64,000 nucleotides of DNA from Selaginella moellendorffii (Eukaryota; Streptophyta; Lycopodiopsida; Selaginellales; Selaginellaceae), in NCBI RefSeq assembly GCF_000143415.4, contig NW_003314373.1, forward strand, positions 310,001-374,000, given 5' to 3'. How positions within the stretch are numbered: position 1 is the stretch's first letter; the number at the start of each line of letters is the position of its first letter. Under the pieces are notes generated by a model. That model was not told the origin of the DNA and did no database searches. It was given only the letters and a program-made list of their open reading frames with translations. The position numbers and the translations under genes are program-made. Shown one piece after another: positions 21,517 to 31,709 of this stretch.

Positions 21517-22636
21517 TCAAAACAGGTTGATGCCAAAAATCTCTCCAGCCAAAATCGAGAGCCCAACTGCGATAGCTATCAGCGACGAGCCCAGTGACAG
21601 TCTCTGAGTTATCCACGGGACCCTCTTCTGCAAGGCCTCGCTACACGAACCAACGAAAGCGGTGTAGCTAGCCATCGCCACCACCGTCCCCAGCAAGAAC
21701 ATGAAAAGAAAAGCCACACCTGCTAGTCGAGAAGGCAATGCCAGCGCTGGAAGAATGACGAGCAAAGCGTCCGGCTGGAGGCCATGGACTACTCCCGTCC
21801 CAAAAGTTGCAAATCCAAAAGGCTTTTTCCGCTCCTGAACTCCGCCACTGTCTTCGTAGTCTGCTTCACAGCCCTCCCCTGCGAGGCAAGGGATCGGAAC
21901 TTCCTGTGCCTCTTTAATTCCCACCGCGCCGATTACGAGAAGAGTGACACCGACAACTCGAGCGCTCCATGTTCTCAAGAGGTCAATCTGTAGCTTCTCT
22001 TTGAGCACCAGGAACAGCAACCCGAAGAGGATCTGGCCAGCGTCATGACCGCAACCCCACAGCGCTCCCACAAAAGCACCTTCCATCTTCGTGCGACCGA
22101 TTGAGAGAGGTGCCAAAGCAGCAAGGTGGTCGGGTCCTGTGAGAGTGTGTAGACATCCGGCCATGAGTCCCGTCCATGCGCTCGTAAGAAGCTCGGGAAC
22201 ACGAAGTCCTTTGGCTGTAGAGCTAGCAGCGGAGAGTGTGATGGTGGAAGCTAGCGCAGGGGCAGCTCTCAAAAGGATGACTGGCAAAACAACCGGAAGA
22301 ACCTTCGTGATCTACCAAGGCAAAGAGAACGAAATCAAAACAAAATATATCCATCGTACTACATGATCTTACCAGCTTTAAGACGCAAAATTTCTGGTCG
22401 ATGTGCTCGTTCTTACAGTGATTGTTGCTGACTTGTCCAGGAAGAACAGCTCTTGCAGCATGCCGACTCACCGACCATGGCGAAAGTTTTGGCCGTAGCC
22501 TCAGTGCCTCCAAAGATCGAGGAAAACGCCTTTGAGTTCTAGAAATTCGCTGAGACAAGACTGGAAAAGCCCTGATGTGTTCTCCAGGGAGAAAAGTACG
22601 AGGATCGCTGAGACAAGGCCGACAAATCTGTGCCAT
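21517..22636 (-). CDS. Plastid nickel/cobalt-transporter-family membrane protein, 2 exons
   Basis: Exon 1 is 22636-22373 (88 codons, Ser/Arg/Pro-rich, transit-peptide-like) and exon 2 is 22311-21517; 352 aa in total. Membrane helices follow the motifs GCLHTLTGPDHLAALAPLSI and GALWGCGHDAGQILFGLLFL, in which the His and Asp residues are the metal-site signature of the NiCoT/UreH group. A second hydrophobic block contains GTGVVHGLQPDALLVILPAL, a repeat of the His..Asp signature, so the protein looks like two related halves. A Cys/Glu-rich loop separates the halves. Plant members sit in the chloroplast envelope; the ion they carry is uncertain. A 61-nt intron separates the exons. Confidence 0.85.
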
Positions 22637-23111
22637 ACTTGAGAGAAATCTGGCGCTGAGGAAGCAGCTGGTAGCGAACCTAGGAAATCCTCACCTGGGG
22701 ACCTCAAAAAGCTCAGATTCAGATCGAAATTCCCTGGAACGAAGCAATGTGAGCATGAAATCCGAGCGCGATGCGCAAAAAAAGGAGAAAAAATACCTTG
22801 ACGCTACGGGGAGCATTCCAAGCTAGCGATGAACCCTAAAAACAACCACTACTAACACACGCGTGAAGGAGAGAAGAGGAGGTCAAATTGTTCCTCCTCT
22901 CGCAAAAAGCGCATCAAAACCGTTCTTCAGAAAAACGTGGCAGCACATCGTGCCGTCCACGTGGGATGCACTTTACGATAGGGGTCATGGATCGCGCAAC
23001 CGTCGATCCAGATACGTTACGGTGCCAACGGTGTGGATAAATTAGTATAAGTATATGTACATCAATCGGAGCCGTCCGATTTCATAGTGCTAACTGGACG
23101 GCTCAGATGCG
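22637..23111. other. Intergenic region
   Basis: No gene was recognised between these two same-strand genes. It should hold the promoter of the nickel-transporter-like gene and the 3' untranslated end signals of... the next upstream gene at 23112. No TATA box or structured RNA stands out. Confidence 0.4.
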
Positions 23112-24123
23112 TCAGCCTTGATCTTTGCTTGAGCTCTCGACTTCTTCGCCGACGAGAACGTCGGCGTACGCTAGCTGTGTCAATAGAAGTGTGAGGATGA
23201 TTCCATACGAGGCGAGTTTCCATGGACGCATTAAGGTTCCTGTTAGGAGGCCTGGAAGTTCCACCAAAGTTCTTGTCAATTGGATCGATTGAGAGAAGGA
23301 AAGAAAACTCACCAGAGCCAGAACTGTAAACAAACGAGGCCAGGACCAGGGAGATTCCTCCGGACAAAAACTGCTTGTAACTTGCGCTAAAGTTTCCCGA
23401 TGGTGAGCTAACTACCAAATCCTGGAGAACAAAAGCAGTCAAGAACTGTGAAGTTCACGAAGAGAATCTTGCGAACCTTTCTAGATGCCTTGGATCTATC
23501 CGGAGCAGTGTACAAATTCTTGAAGAACAGCCCCTCGTTTCGGAGATGAGCAGACCAGCGCTGATACTCGTCAATGGATTTGGATTGAGCCTATGTCGAA
23601 AGAAAAAAGACATAAGAACAGTGAAAACTTCTACAGTTCTTTACGTACCTCAAGATCGGCACGAGCCATTCGAAGTTCCTCTTCGATTGCACCAGCACCA
23701 GCATCAAGCTCCCTAAGCACCTGACGCAAGAAGAAAAAACGAAGAAATCTTGATGAGAACCAAAAAACCCAAGGACAAAAAAAAACGAAGAATACATACC
23801 CGGCTTCCAGCGGCATCGAGCTCTTTCATCGCACGAAACGCAATTCGAGCATGGTCGTGACGATAGTCTTGCGCAATAGTTTTCATGTACTGCGACCTTT
23901 CCTCCACAAATTCCGACATCTTCACCTTGCTTACTTGCATCTGGATCATCTCCACCAGCGCTCTTTGGACCTGGACATCGCCTCCCATTCCATTCCCATC
24001 TGAATCGCCATCCCTGGCGCTACATTGGACCATCAGCCTGCTCGTCCTGGATCGGCCGCGGCCAGGGTTGATCACAAACAAATCTAGCGCCGGCGCCCTG
24101 TATCCCTCTACCTTGAGCAACAT
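23112..24123 (-). CDS. Unrecognised plastid-type coiled-coil membrane protein, 5 exons, 252 aa
   Basis: Exons 24123-23800, 23720-23649, 23590-23477, 23421-23313 and 23251-23112 sum to 759 nt. The N-terminal 45 residues contain RGRSRTSRLMVQCSA, resembling a transit peptide with cleavage before a Gly/Asp linker. Residues about 60-170 are charged and helical (VQVQRALVEMIQMQVSKVKM, EEELRMARADLEAQ), likely coiled coil. Two C-terminal hydrophobic segments follow (FLSGGISLVLASFVY and LASYGIILTLLLTQLAYADV). Splicing restores a continuous frame at every junction. I do not recognise the family. A longer in-frame start at 24315 was refused because it lies inside tRNA-Gln. Confidence 0.75.
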
Positions 24124-24276
24124 CTCGCCACTAGAATCAAACTGAAAAGCGCTAGAATCGCAATGGATCTGTACCACGTCGCGCTCCCGAGCTCCAGGAA
24201 CCCTAGGCGAGAAGCACGCTTGACACGCAATGCCTCTCTCTTGCGTGTAACAACGACGCTCACAAGCCAAGAAAAG

Positions 24277-24348
24277 AGGTCCCACCGAGATTCGAACTCG
24301 GGCTCTTGGATTCAAAGTCCAATGTCGTAACCACTAGACTATGGGACC
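24277..24348 (-). tRNA. tRNA-Gln (anticodon UUG)
   Basis: The minus strand folds as a full cloverleaf. The 7-bp acceptor stem pairs GGTCCCA with TGGGACC. The D arm is TCTAGTGGTTACGA. The anticodon arm GGACTTTGAATCC has TTG in the loop. The T arm is CCGAGTTCGAATCTCGG. There is no intron and no encoded CCA. A TTTT tract follows the 3' end (plus strand 24272-24275), as for a Pol III terminator. It lies about 150 bp upstream of the plastid-type gene on the same strand. Confidence 0.95.
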
Positions 24349-24473
24349 ATTATTTACTAAAAATCACTTCGTATTAGTCCAAACCAAATTCTCTCAAACA
24401 AAATACACTCAATCCCAGTATTGGGTTGCCGCAGTAAAACCATATCAAGGAGAAGAAAAAATAAGTAAAGAAG

Positions 24474-25779
24474 CTATGCTGGGAAACTGGAAGACGAGGA
24501 TCCCATTTGCACCTTACCACCGTTTGCAAACGTTTCTTTCTCGGCATTTTTCTTCCTCTTGAAGTAGATGATCCAAGTGAGGATTTCCAGAATGAAGCTC
24601 ACGATGGCCGCCAGCACCACGAAGCCAGTGTAGGCGTTGTGCCACCGTCGCTTGGGCTGGAGGATCTCCAAACCTTTGTAGATGTTTGTGAAGATGAGGA
24701 TGAGCATGAGGTAGCCGATGGAGTGATGGTAAGCGTTCCAGTAGAGCCTGAGCTTGTGCTCCTTGTTTGGACGAAACGCTACTCCAAAAACCTGGGAAGG
24801 AAGTCGCAAGCTCGTAGACTCGTAGTATATCAGCAAAGTTCTTACCTGTAGACAGGCGAAACTAAAGATTGCAATGCCAATGTTTCGATGAACATCATGG
24901 ACGATCCCTTTGGAGTAACTTCCAAGCCTCAATCCAATGAGCCAGCCAATGGATCCCAGCAGCAAGCCAAGGCTTTGCAGAGATATGTGGACGTAGAACC
25001 AAACTTTCTCGGAGAAGGGCCTGGCATAGCGAGCAGTCATCATTCCAAGCGGGAGAAAAATCCCCCATCCAACTGCATTGAGAGCTCCATGGCTCTGGAA
25101 GAACAAAGGAAGAACACCAAGCGTAAGAAGAAAGCGAGAGAGCAAAAGAGCTAACCTGCTTGAGACTTTGATGAGGAGGCTCGGTGTCTATCACGGATCT
25201 GGTGCTCAGATCGATGACACCAACACCACTGCGATCTTCCGGAGAGAGTCCATGCTGGAGCGGCGAAACTCCAATCGTCTTGGAGCCTCGGTTCCACACA
25301 TGGTTGATCTTAGTCTGGTTTGGCCGGAGCTGGATGGTGGCAAAGATGGTCACAGTGGTGCCAGTGATCTCCACAGCCTTGTCGAGCACCGAGACATCCA
25401 GAGTTCCTGGAGTGAGCTGAGCTCCGGCTTGAATATCAGTGGTGAGCTTGTAAGTGTCGACATAGCTCCTGTCTTGGGTCCTAAAGCCGATCAAGGCATT
25501 GGTCCCAACCATCACTGGCCTGCTGCCCAGATTGATCCCCCAGCCCACCCATCCCATGGGGCTCGCGGCTTGTCCCAAGAACGCGACCTTGAGCGTGCTA
25601 TCGGCTGGATCGTAAGTCCAGGCCAGCGCCGCCGGGCCTGTGAGAGTGTTGCAAGCACCGAAATACCTGGTCTGGCCCTTGTATGTGAACGGCGACGTGC
25701 AATCCAGCGCCGCCTCCGCCGCGCGCGCGACGAGGATGGAGAGGGCGAGCAGCAGCAGCGCGCGCCTGGGGATCCACAT
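24474..25779 (-). CDS. DOMON-cytochrome b561 protein, 3 exons, 396 aa
   Basis: Exons 25779-25156, 25094-24846 and 24791-24474 are all multiples of three. A signal peptide (RRALLLLALSILVARAAEA) leads to an extracellular DOMON domain (FGACNTLTGPAALAWTYD, GWVGWGINLGSRPVMVGTNA), a heme- or sugar-binding beta sandwich. After a linker, the b561 domain begins with SHGALNAVGWGIFLPLGMMT. The heme-ligand histidines lie in HGALN, YVHISLQ, VHRNIGIA and YHHSIGY, on helices two to five. The C-terminal tail is Lys- and Ser-rich and cytosolic. These plasma-membrane proteins move electrons across the membrane, with ascorbate as the likely donor, and many are auxin-responsive in seed plants. The start was chosen at the signal peptide; an upstream in-frame extension to 25971 lacks such character. 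Confidence 0.9.
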
Positions 25780-26184
25780 TGCTTCTTGGGAGATCCCGGA
25801 AGCTCCAATCCGGCGGGAAGGAGAGAATCCTTGGCAGGACTCGATAAACCCTAGCCTGGCGAGAGCTGCGCCAAACCCTCTGTGGCTCCACGTCTGATGT
25901 GCAGGACCACTGCCGCGATCGCCACCGTCCGTCCAGGAGCGTGTAGGATCAAAGTAACTATTTCGCGCCATTGCGTTTTTTGCTGACTAAACAGTGTTGA
26001 CTAACTCACTTGTAAGAATTCTAGGGCCACCCTGTCCTGACTATATGACTTATTCCAAAGTTTTGTGATGAAAATTATGGTCAATTCAAGCATGCAAGAA
26101 CTTAGATATATAAGTATAACGCGAGCTCTTGATCCAAACAACACGGTGAAGACACACAATTCAGAGCTTCTAGATTTCTACTTG
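25780..26184. promoter_or_regulatory. Divergent promoter region with TATA box before the P450
   Basis: The two flanking genes point away from each other. TATATAA at 26107-26113 lies 72 bp before the P450 ATG at 26185 and fits a core promoter. No element was recognised on the b561 side. Confidence 0.4.
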
Positions 26185-27735
26185 ATGGAGTTAGCACTCT
26201 CTAGTTTCGCGCTTCCTTTTCTTTTGCTAGTGCTCACCGGAGCTCTTAGCATTCTGGTCACTTTGTGGGATAAGAAGAAGAATTTGCCCCCATCTCCAGG
26301 ATGGGCACTTCCATTGATCGGCCACCTTCATCTCATTACGAAGCAGCCACATCGATCTTTGCAAGCACTCTCCAAAAAGTATGGGCCAATTATGTTCTTG
26401 AAGCTTGGGATGATCCCAAGCATCATTGTCTCCAGCCCAGAGATGGCGAAAGAAGCTCTCATGAACAATGGCTTGGCATTTGCTTCGAGGCCATATCTCT
26501 TGATCTCCGAGATTATTGGGTATGATTTCCAAAGCATTGGGATACACTACAGCGAGCATTCAAGGAGGCTGCGTAAGATGTGTGTGACTGAACTTATTGC
26601 TCCCCAGAAACTGGAATCCTCCTTGTGGGTGAGGTTCCAAGAACTCTCGAGAGCGTTTCGTATCTTGCGAAAGTCTAACGAGGAAAAAGTAGCTGTTGAC
26701 ATGAGATATCTCTTCTCAACTTTCACATTCAACGCCTTCACAATGATCCTGATGAGCAAGAGATACTTTGGGGACACCACTGATGACAATGATCAACACA
26801 GGGAGATTAAACATGTTATTAATGAAATCTTCAGCCTGGCAATCAAGTTCCACATCACCGAATTTGTTCCATCGTACCTCAGGTGCTTTTTAGAATGGCT
26901 CGATCCGACCATCCCTCAGTTCAAGAGATTGCACGAGAGGCAAGACAAGTTCATGAAGAAGATCATCAAAGAACACAAAGAGCCAACCGCTCGTCCCAAA
27001 GACTTCATGGACGCACTGCTCGAGAGTTTCAGCGCAGAAGACACAGTAAAAGCGTTTATAACAGTAAGTTCACTCCACATATAAACTTATTCCTTATACC
27101 ATCGTGGTTGACAGGAATTGTTGCTAGCATCTGATTCAACGGCCGTGGCTGCTGAATGGGTGATGGCACAACTTCTTCACAATCCTCATGTTTTGGAGAA
27201 AGCTCAACTCGAGCTCAACCTTGTCGTGGGTCCAAATCGCCTGGTTCAAGAGTCTGATTTCTCAAAGCTGGAGTACCTTCAAGCAATCATCAAGGAAACC
27301 TTGAGGCTTTGTCCTCCAGGTCCACTCCTCATTCCTCGCAGCTCTGACGAAGCTTGCACGATTGGTGGCTACTACGTTCCCAAAGGCTCAACACTCTTTG
27401 TCAATGCTTTCGCCATTGGACGCGATCCAAGTATCTGGGAAAGCCCCACAGAGTTCATGCCCGAGAGATTCCTTGGGAGATCAGTGGATTTCAAGGGCCA
27501 GCACTTTGATCTCATACCATTTGGATCGGGGCGGCGGATGTGTCCTGGAATGCCACTCGCATTAAAAGCGCTTGAGCTGCTCTTGGCTAACCTTGTCCAT
27601 GGATTTGATTGGAGCTTCCCTCCCGGAGAGATCCAAACTCTTGAGGATTGCTTTGAGACGACGCTGCTGCTCAAGTCTCCTCTAAAACTCCTGGCAGTTC
27701 CAAGACATTCAGCGTCTGTGTATGCTGAAATCTGA
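26185..27735 (+). CDS. Cytochrome P450 monooxygenase, 2 exons, 499 aa
   Basis: Exon 1 is 26185-27063 and exon 2 is 27115-27735, with a phase-0 51-nt intron at the place usual for plant A-type P450s. The N-terminal membrane anchor is followed by the proline hinge LPPSPGWALPLIGHLHL. In the I helix the usual A/G-G-x-D/E-T reads ASDST. ExxR is in KETLRL, the PERF region is MPERFLG, and the heme loop is FGSGRRMCPGMPLA with the cysteine ligand. An oxidative role in ER-bound specialised metabolism is inferred from the clan; the substrate cannot be told. Decayed paralogues lie at 6484, near 30215 and at 31288. An upstream in-frame ATG at 26065 was refused because the anchor starts at MELALSSFALPFLLLVL. 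Confidence 0.93.
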
Positions 27736-28269
27736 AATCTGAACTGATACTGTTAAATAACGTGGACGTTCTTAGCTCTGTTTAGCTCCTTCATCTCTCA
27801 AAGGCTCCGTCAGGACTCTTTGCGCAAGCAAGCTTCCACATCTAGTGTGCTGTTCGCCACTATTACCACGGAAAGCCTTCAGCAGCAGCTTGCTTTCAAG
27901 GCTTCCAAAGGTATTCAGAAGTGCAAGTTTACTTGCTGTCTGGAAAGAGATGAGGTCGCGAATAGCGCATTGCATCATGCTGTTGACCACGCCAATCGAC
28001 TCCACAAACAAAATTCATATAATCTGGGCGACGGATTCATCTGAAATACAAGCGGCCATTTGAAATTTCTACATAGTTCTCGCATTCTTTATGCTTTTTT
28101 CTTTACACAGCGCCAAGGAAGCTTGCAAAGAGAAAAAATGCCACCGTTTAGAATTTTTTGTGGAAACTTACTCGAAACTTGAATTTTTCTCTAGAGGATA
28201 ATGCTCTTGACTGACTTGGCAGAGTCTTGTTCAAGAACTTCTGGGTAAGCATGACTTTGGCATTCCCTG
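27736..28269. other. Intergenic DNA, no gene seen
   Basis: Short frames occur but none shows a domain. The part near 28100-28200 resembles sequence near 30900-31060 (shared words around TTGCAAAG, GTGGAAACTT and ACTTGAATTTT), so some of it is a local repeat. Confidence 0.4.
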
Positions 28270-28445
28270 AGAAGATAGAGAAGTCAATTTGCATTTTTCA
28301 TGAGATCGAGCAAGTGCATGTATTCGTCGCCCAGTTGCCTTGCGATTGCGACTCTCCCATGCCAGTTGAAGCGCGAGGTTGACAGGTTTAAGCTCTGTTC
28401 CGTCCACGATACCCCAACAATCCTTGGCAAGTAGGATCAGTTACA
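28270..28445 (-). mobile_element. Ty1/copia gag-like fragment
   Basis: The minus strand reads LILLAKDCWGIVDGTELKP and then WESRNRKAT, like the N-terminal gag segment of plant copia elements (a WxxR...LW.IV.G.E..P pattern followed by W......A). Only about 55 codons are visible before the frame is lost, and there are no long terminal repeats nearby. It lies between the intact P450 and the dead PPR copy. Confidence 0.45.
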
Positions 28446-28499
28446 CCACCATATTGCATCTTTCAAAGGTTGTTCCCATGAATTCTGATTCTGGATGCG

Positions 28500-28886
28500 C
28501 AGGAGGTGGGGGAGGAGGAGGAGGGTAGAAGAAGATGTGGCCATTGTTTAGAGACTAGAGTGGAATCTAGTAAGGAGGTGGAGAAGGGGATGAGTCATTC
28601 CTAGGGATAGATTGGCTCCATCCTGCGCAGATGTTAGAGTAGCGAGGGCATCACTGCGTTCGTTCCCTCCTTTTGCACTCCTGGGTTCCGTGTTCCACTC
28701 TCGCAAGTGTTGCGAGTGCTTGCGCCCTCTCACCTTCATCGGTCCGTATTCTCTGATGCTAGTGGGGATTGGCCATTGGAACCAGATACCATGTAGAATT
28801 TAACTCATAGCATGTCAGTTATATATTTATATATCTCTCGCTATGTCTCTTGACGTTTGGCTGAAGTGGCATTCGTGTTTTTCCAC
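28500..28886. other. Intergenic DNA, no gene seen
   Basis: A G-rich GGAGGTGGGGGAGGAGG tract lies near 28500. No coding signal was recognised between the copia fragment and the PPR relic. Confidence 0.35.
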
Positions 28887-29230
28887 AGCTTCCATCCCTC
28901 AGCTTTGATCTCTATCTTTGCAACCTCCTTATTCTCAATATGTATGGAAGGTGTGGCAGCATTTTAGGTGCCCAGGCGATATTAAGTCCATCACAAATTC
29001 CAATAATTTCTCCTGGAACATCATCTTTGGTGTACATGCCCAGAATGGGCATTTGTAGCAAGCCAAGAACACCTTCGAATCTTAGAATGCCAGATTCAAA
29101 TGTGGTGCATGGCAACAGCATAGGCGAGCCAATGAGATGTCGCCTCAAAAGGACATTGCCTGTTGGAATGGAATGATGCATGCCTATCTCTTAGGCTGGT
29201 GAAGTTGATGTTGACACCATTCCAAATATG
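28887..29230 (+). pseudogene. Truncated PPR relic, copy of the gene at 31710
   Basis: The DNA matches 31858-32245 of the intact PPR gene almost word for word (for example ATGTATGGAAGGTGTGGCAG and GGCATTTGTAGCAAGCCAAG). It has an early stop where CAG became TAG after GGGCATTTG, small deletions, and no continuation beyond the fifth repeat. About 115 codons of homology remain. It sits downstream of the intact P450, in the same relative place as the intact PPR behind the dead P450. Confidence 0.85.
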
Positions 29231-31287
29231 ATAACTTTCAATGTGATAATTGTCATGTATTTAAAATGGGATTTCTTGATCTTGCTAAGATTTTGCTTTA
29301 TTCGTTGTCATAGCATTATTTGGCAAGCAACATTACTTTCCACCTCCTAACATCTTGAATTATATTGAAATATTTTTGGAAGCATGAGAGATCGAGTGAC
29401 ATGGGCTAAAGTTCTCAATGGAGTTCACTCCAAGTAGCTTCATAGCTGCACAATCTTGGTTGCCAAAGACCAGCTTTATTTTTGACTCAAAGCTGATAAG
29501 TTACCTAAACTCTTTAGAGGATGAATCCTTGCAAGAGGTATTCAAGAATATTCTGATTAGTACACAAAAATAAGTTTTCTAGAATATTTTGAAAAAGTGT
29601 TATAATCATGAATAAAATTATTTTGTATTTGTTGTTTGTTATTAAGATTTTTAATGAGATAAGATATTTTACAAGTGAAATTTTATGTATTATATTTATT
29701 TCCTAGAAAGTTGAGATTTTTTTAAAAACTTTTTTCTATCTAAAGTCAATAGCACATTGCAATTGAAAAAGAAAATTATTTTATTATGTATGAAATGACC
29801 TAAATTTATAATCTTTTTCCCATTAATACATACATTGAATATCTCAAGAGAGTCATACAACTTTTACATTAGTACCTGAATAAATATAAAATTTTGCTAT
29901 AAAAACTGAGTTAATTGATTGTTAGAGATAAAATTCATTGTATTTTTGTTAGTGATAATTTGAATTGTTAATGCAAGCGCCTCATGTAGTTAAATTGATT
30001 GATGAAGATTCATATGAGTACAAAGCTTTTACATATTTCCCATACCATCTCATTGTCATGCCAGACCAGCATTATCTTATAGATATTCTCAGTCATAGTA
30101 TAGAGCTCTCACTATACTTTTAAGGTGTTATATGATAATTGTAACCTAAAACTTTATTCTTAAGGTTTCAACTATGGTTATGTGGGAAATAGTTTACTAG
30201 AACTTTTTGGACTTTTAGACTTTTATTGAAAGTGCTTGAGTTGCTCTTGACTTTGTCCATGGAAATTCTAGCTCATCATACTCATGCTTTTGAGTTAATC
30301 ATGGATTTCTATCTGTGATTAAGTTTAGCTAACTTTGGCCAAGGATACTTTAACTTATCTTACTCATGCTTTTGAGTTAGTTGTGGATTTCAATCCATGA
30401 TTAAGTTAGGCCTTACACCACTTTAGTTTAGGGGGAATGATGTCATATGTATTTACTAAGGATTATATTTACTATTGTTATAGTAGAAATTGAACCCTAA
30501 ACCTCTAAAACATGACATATTAAGTTTTTGAATTAACTTGGATTGGACCAAATTAATTTTCAAAACCCTTATTTATTATTGTTATTGTTATTATTGTTTT
30601 AGTAATTTATTAATATGTCTTCCCTCCTCTTGAATATTAACTCTTGATAAACATACCATTGTGGAGCTTGTTGTCAATGATATCAAAGCCCCCTCCACTA
30701 CCACCCTCAGTTGCTAACCACCTTCTTTCATTTAAAATTTTTTGGTGATACAAACTCTGAATTTTCCTCCAAATTTGGTATATGAATCAGTGGTTAAAAA
30801 TACTTTTTGGTACATTTTTTTATCCAGAAGGGTAGGAGATTTTATATTTCATGTGTACCACCAAAAGCCTCTAGTAGCAGCTTGCCACAAGTAAATTTCT
30901 ACTCAAACGCTTTGCAAAGAAGTTTGCAAGGAGAACAAATGCCACTGGAGCTTGCCATCAGTGACATCAAGCCATGCCACTGCCACCGTCACATTCTTTC
31001 ACTTTGAATTTATTTAGTGGAAACTTCTCTACTCCAAACTTGAATTTTCCTCCAGACTTGGCATATGGACCGATGCTGCTACTAAAGTCATGGCAATTAC
31101 GTATGATTATACTATTAATCATCTGAAATCAACGTTGGTAGTCTGCATGCATACATGGGTACTAATCAGATCAAGTTTGAATTATTCAGGTCTCAAAGTT
31201 TAGTCTGAAATGCTAAGATAGAATCTTCAAATCTAAAGATGAAAATTATGCCACAGTACTTTGCATCGGGACTTCGCATATAATAGA
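29231..31287. other. AT-rich intergenic DNA with P450 scraps and a tandem repeat
   Basis: No intact gene. At about 30215-30262 a short piece matches the P450 C-terminal coding sequence (AAGTGCTTGAGTTGCTCTTG with TTTGTCCATGG). A roughly 70-75-bp unit is repeated in tandem at about 30258-30328 and 30338-30408 (both with TACTCATGCTTTTGAGTTA). The part near 30860-31060 is related to 28100-28200. The rest is low-complexity AT. Confidence 0.5.
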
Positions 31288-31665
31288 ACCTTGTCGTGGG
31301 GGCCAAACCGCCTGGTCGAAGAGTCCGATTTCTAAAAGCCCGAGTATTTTCAAGCTATTATCAAGGAAACGATGAGACTTTGCCCTCCAGCACTCCTCCT
31401 CCCTCGCAGCTCTGGCAAGATCGGTGGCTATGACATCCCCAAAGGTTTATCAATGCTTTCCATGGGACGCGACCCAAGAACACCCCACGAAGTTTATGCC
31501 CGACAGATTCTTTAGAAGCTCGACGGACATCAAGGGCCAGCATTTCGAGCTCATGCCATTTGGGATGCCACAGTTAATACTCTTTGCGAAAGGAGCGAAA
31601 GGTTTATACTCTTTGCTACTCAAGAGTCGATGGCAATTCCAAGGCACTCCTTGGATGTGTGTAAG
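31288..31665 (+). pseudogene. Decayed P450 second exon
   Basis: The sequence follows exon 2 of the intact P450 from the NLVVGPNRLV(Q)ESDF region through KET(L)RLCPP, LLPRSSGKIGGYD, the GRDP line and MPDRFFRSSTDIKGQHFELM with PFG. It breaks off just before the heme-binding loop, jumps to a counterpart of LLLKS and ends near AVPRHS. In-frame stops and deletions are present, and the cysteine ligand is missing. The PPR gene starts 45 bp downstream. Confidence 0.85.
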
Positions 31666-31709
31666 ACCTTTTAAAACTACTATATATATTTTGATGAGAT
31701 TTATTTGCC

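Noticed and set aside
24124-24315. N-terminal extension of the gene at 23112 to an ATG at 24315
   Set aside because: That ATG lies inside a complete tRNA-Gln gene.
27772-28063. Short ORFs behind the P450
   Set aside because: Both strands are open for similar lengths and no domain or splice context supports either.
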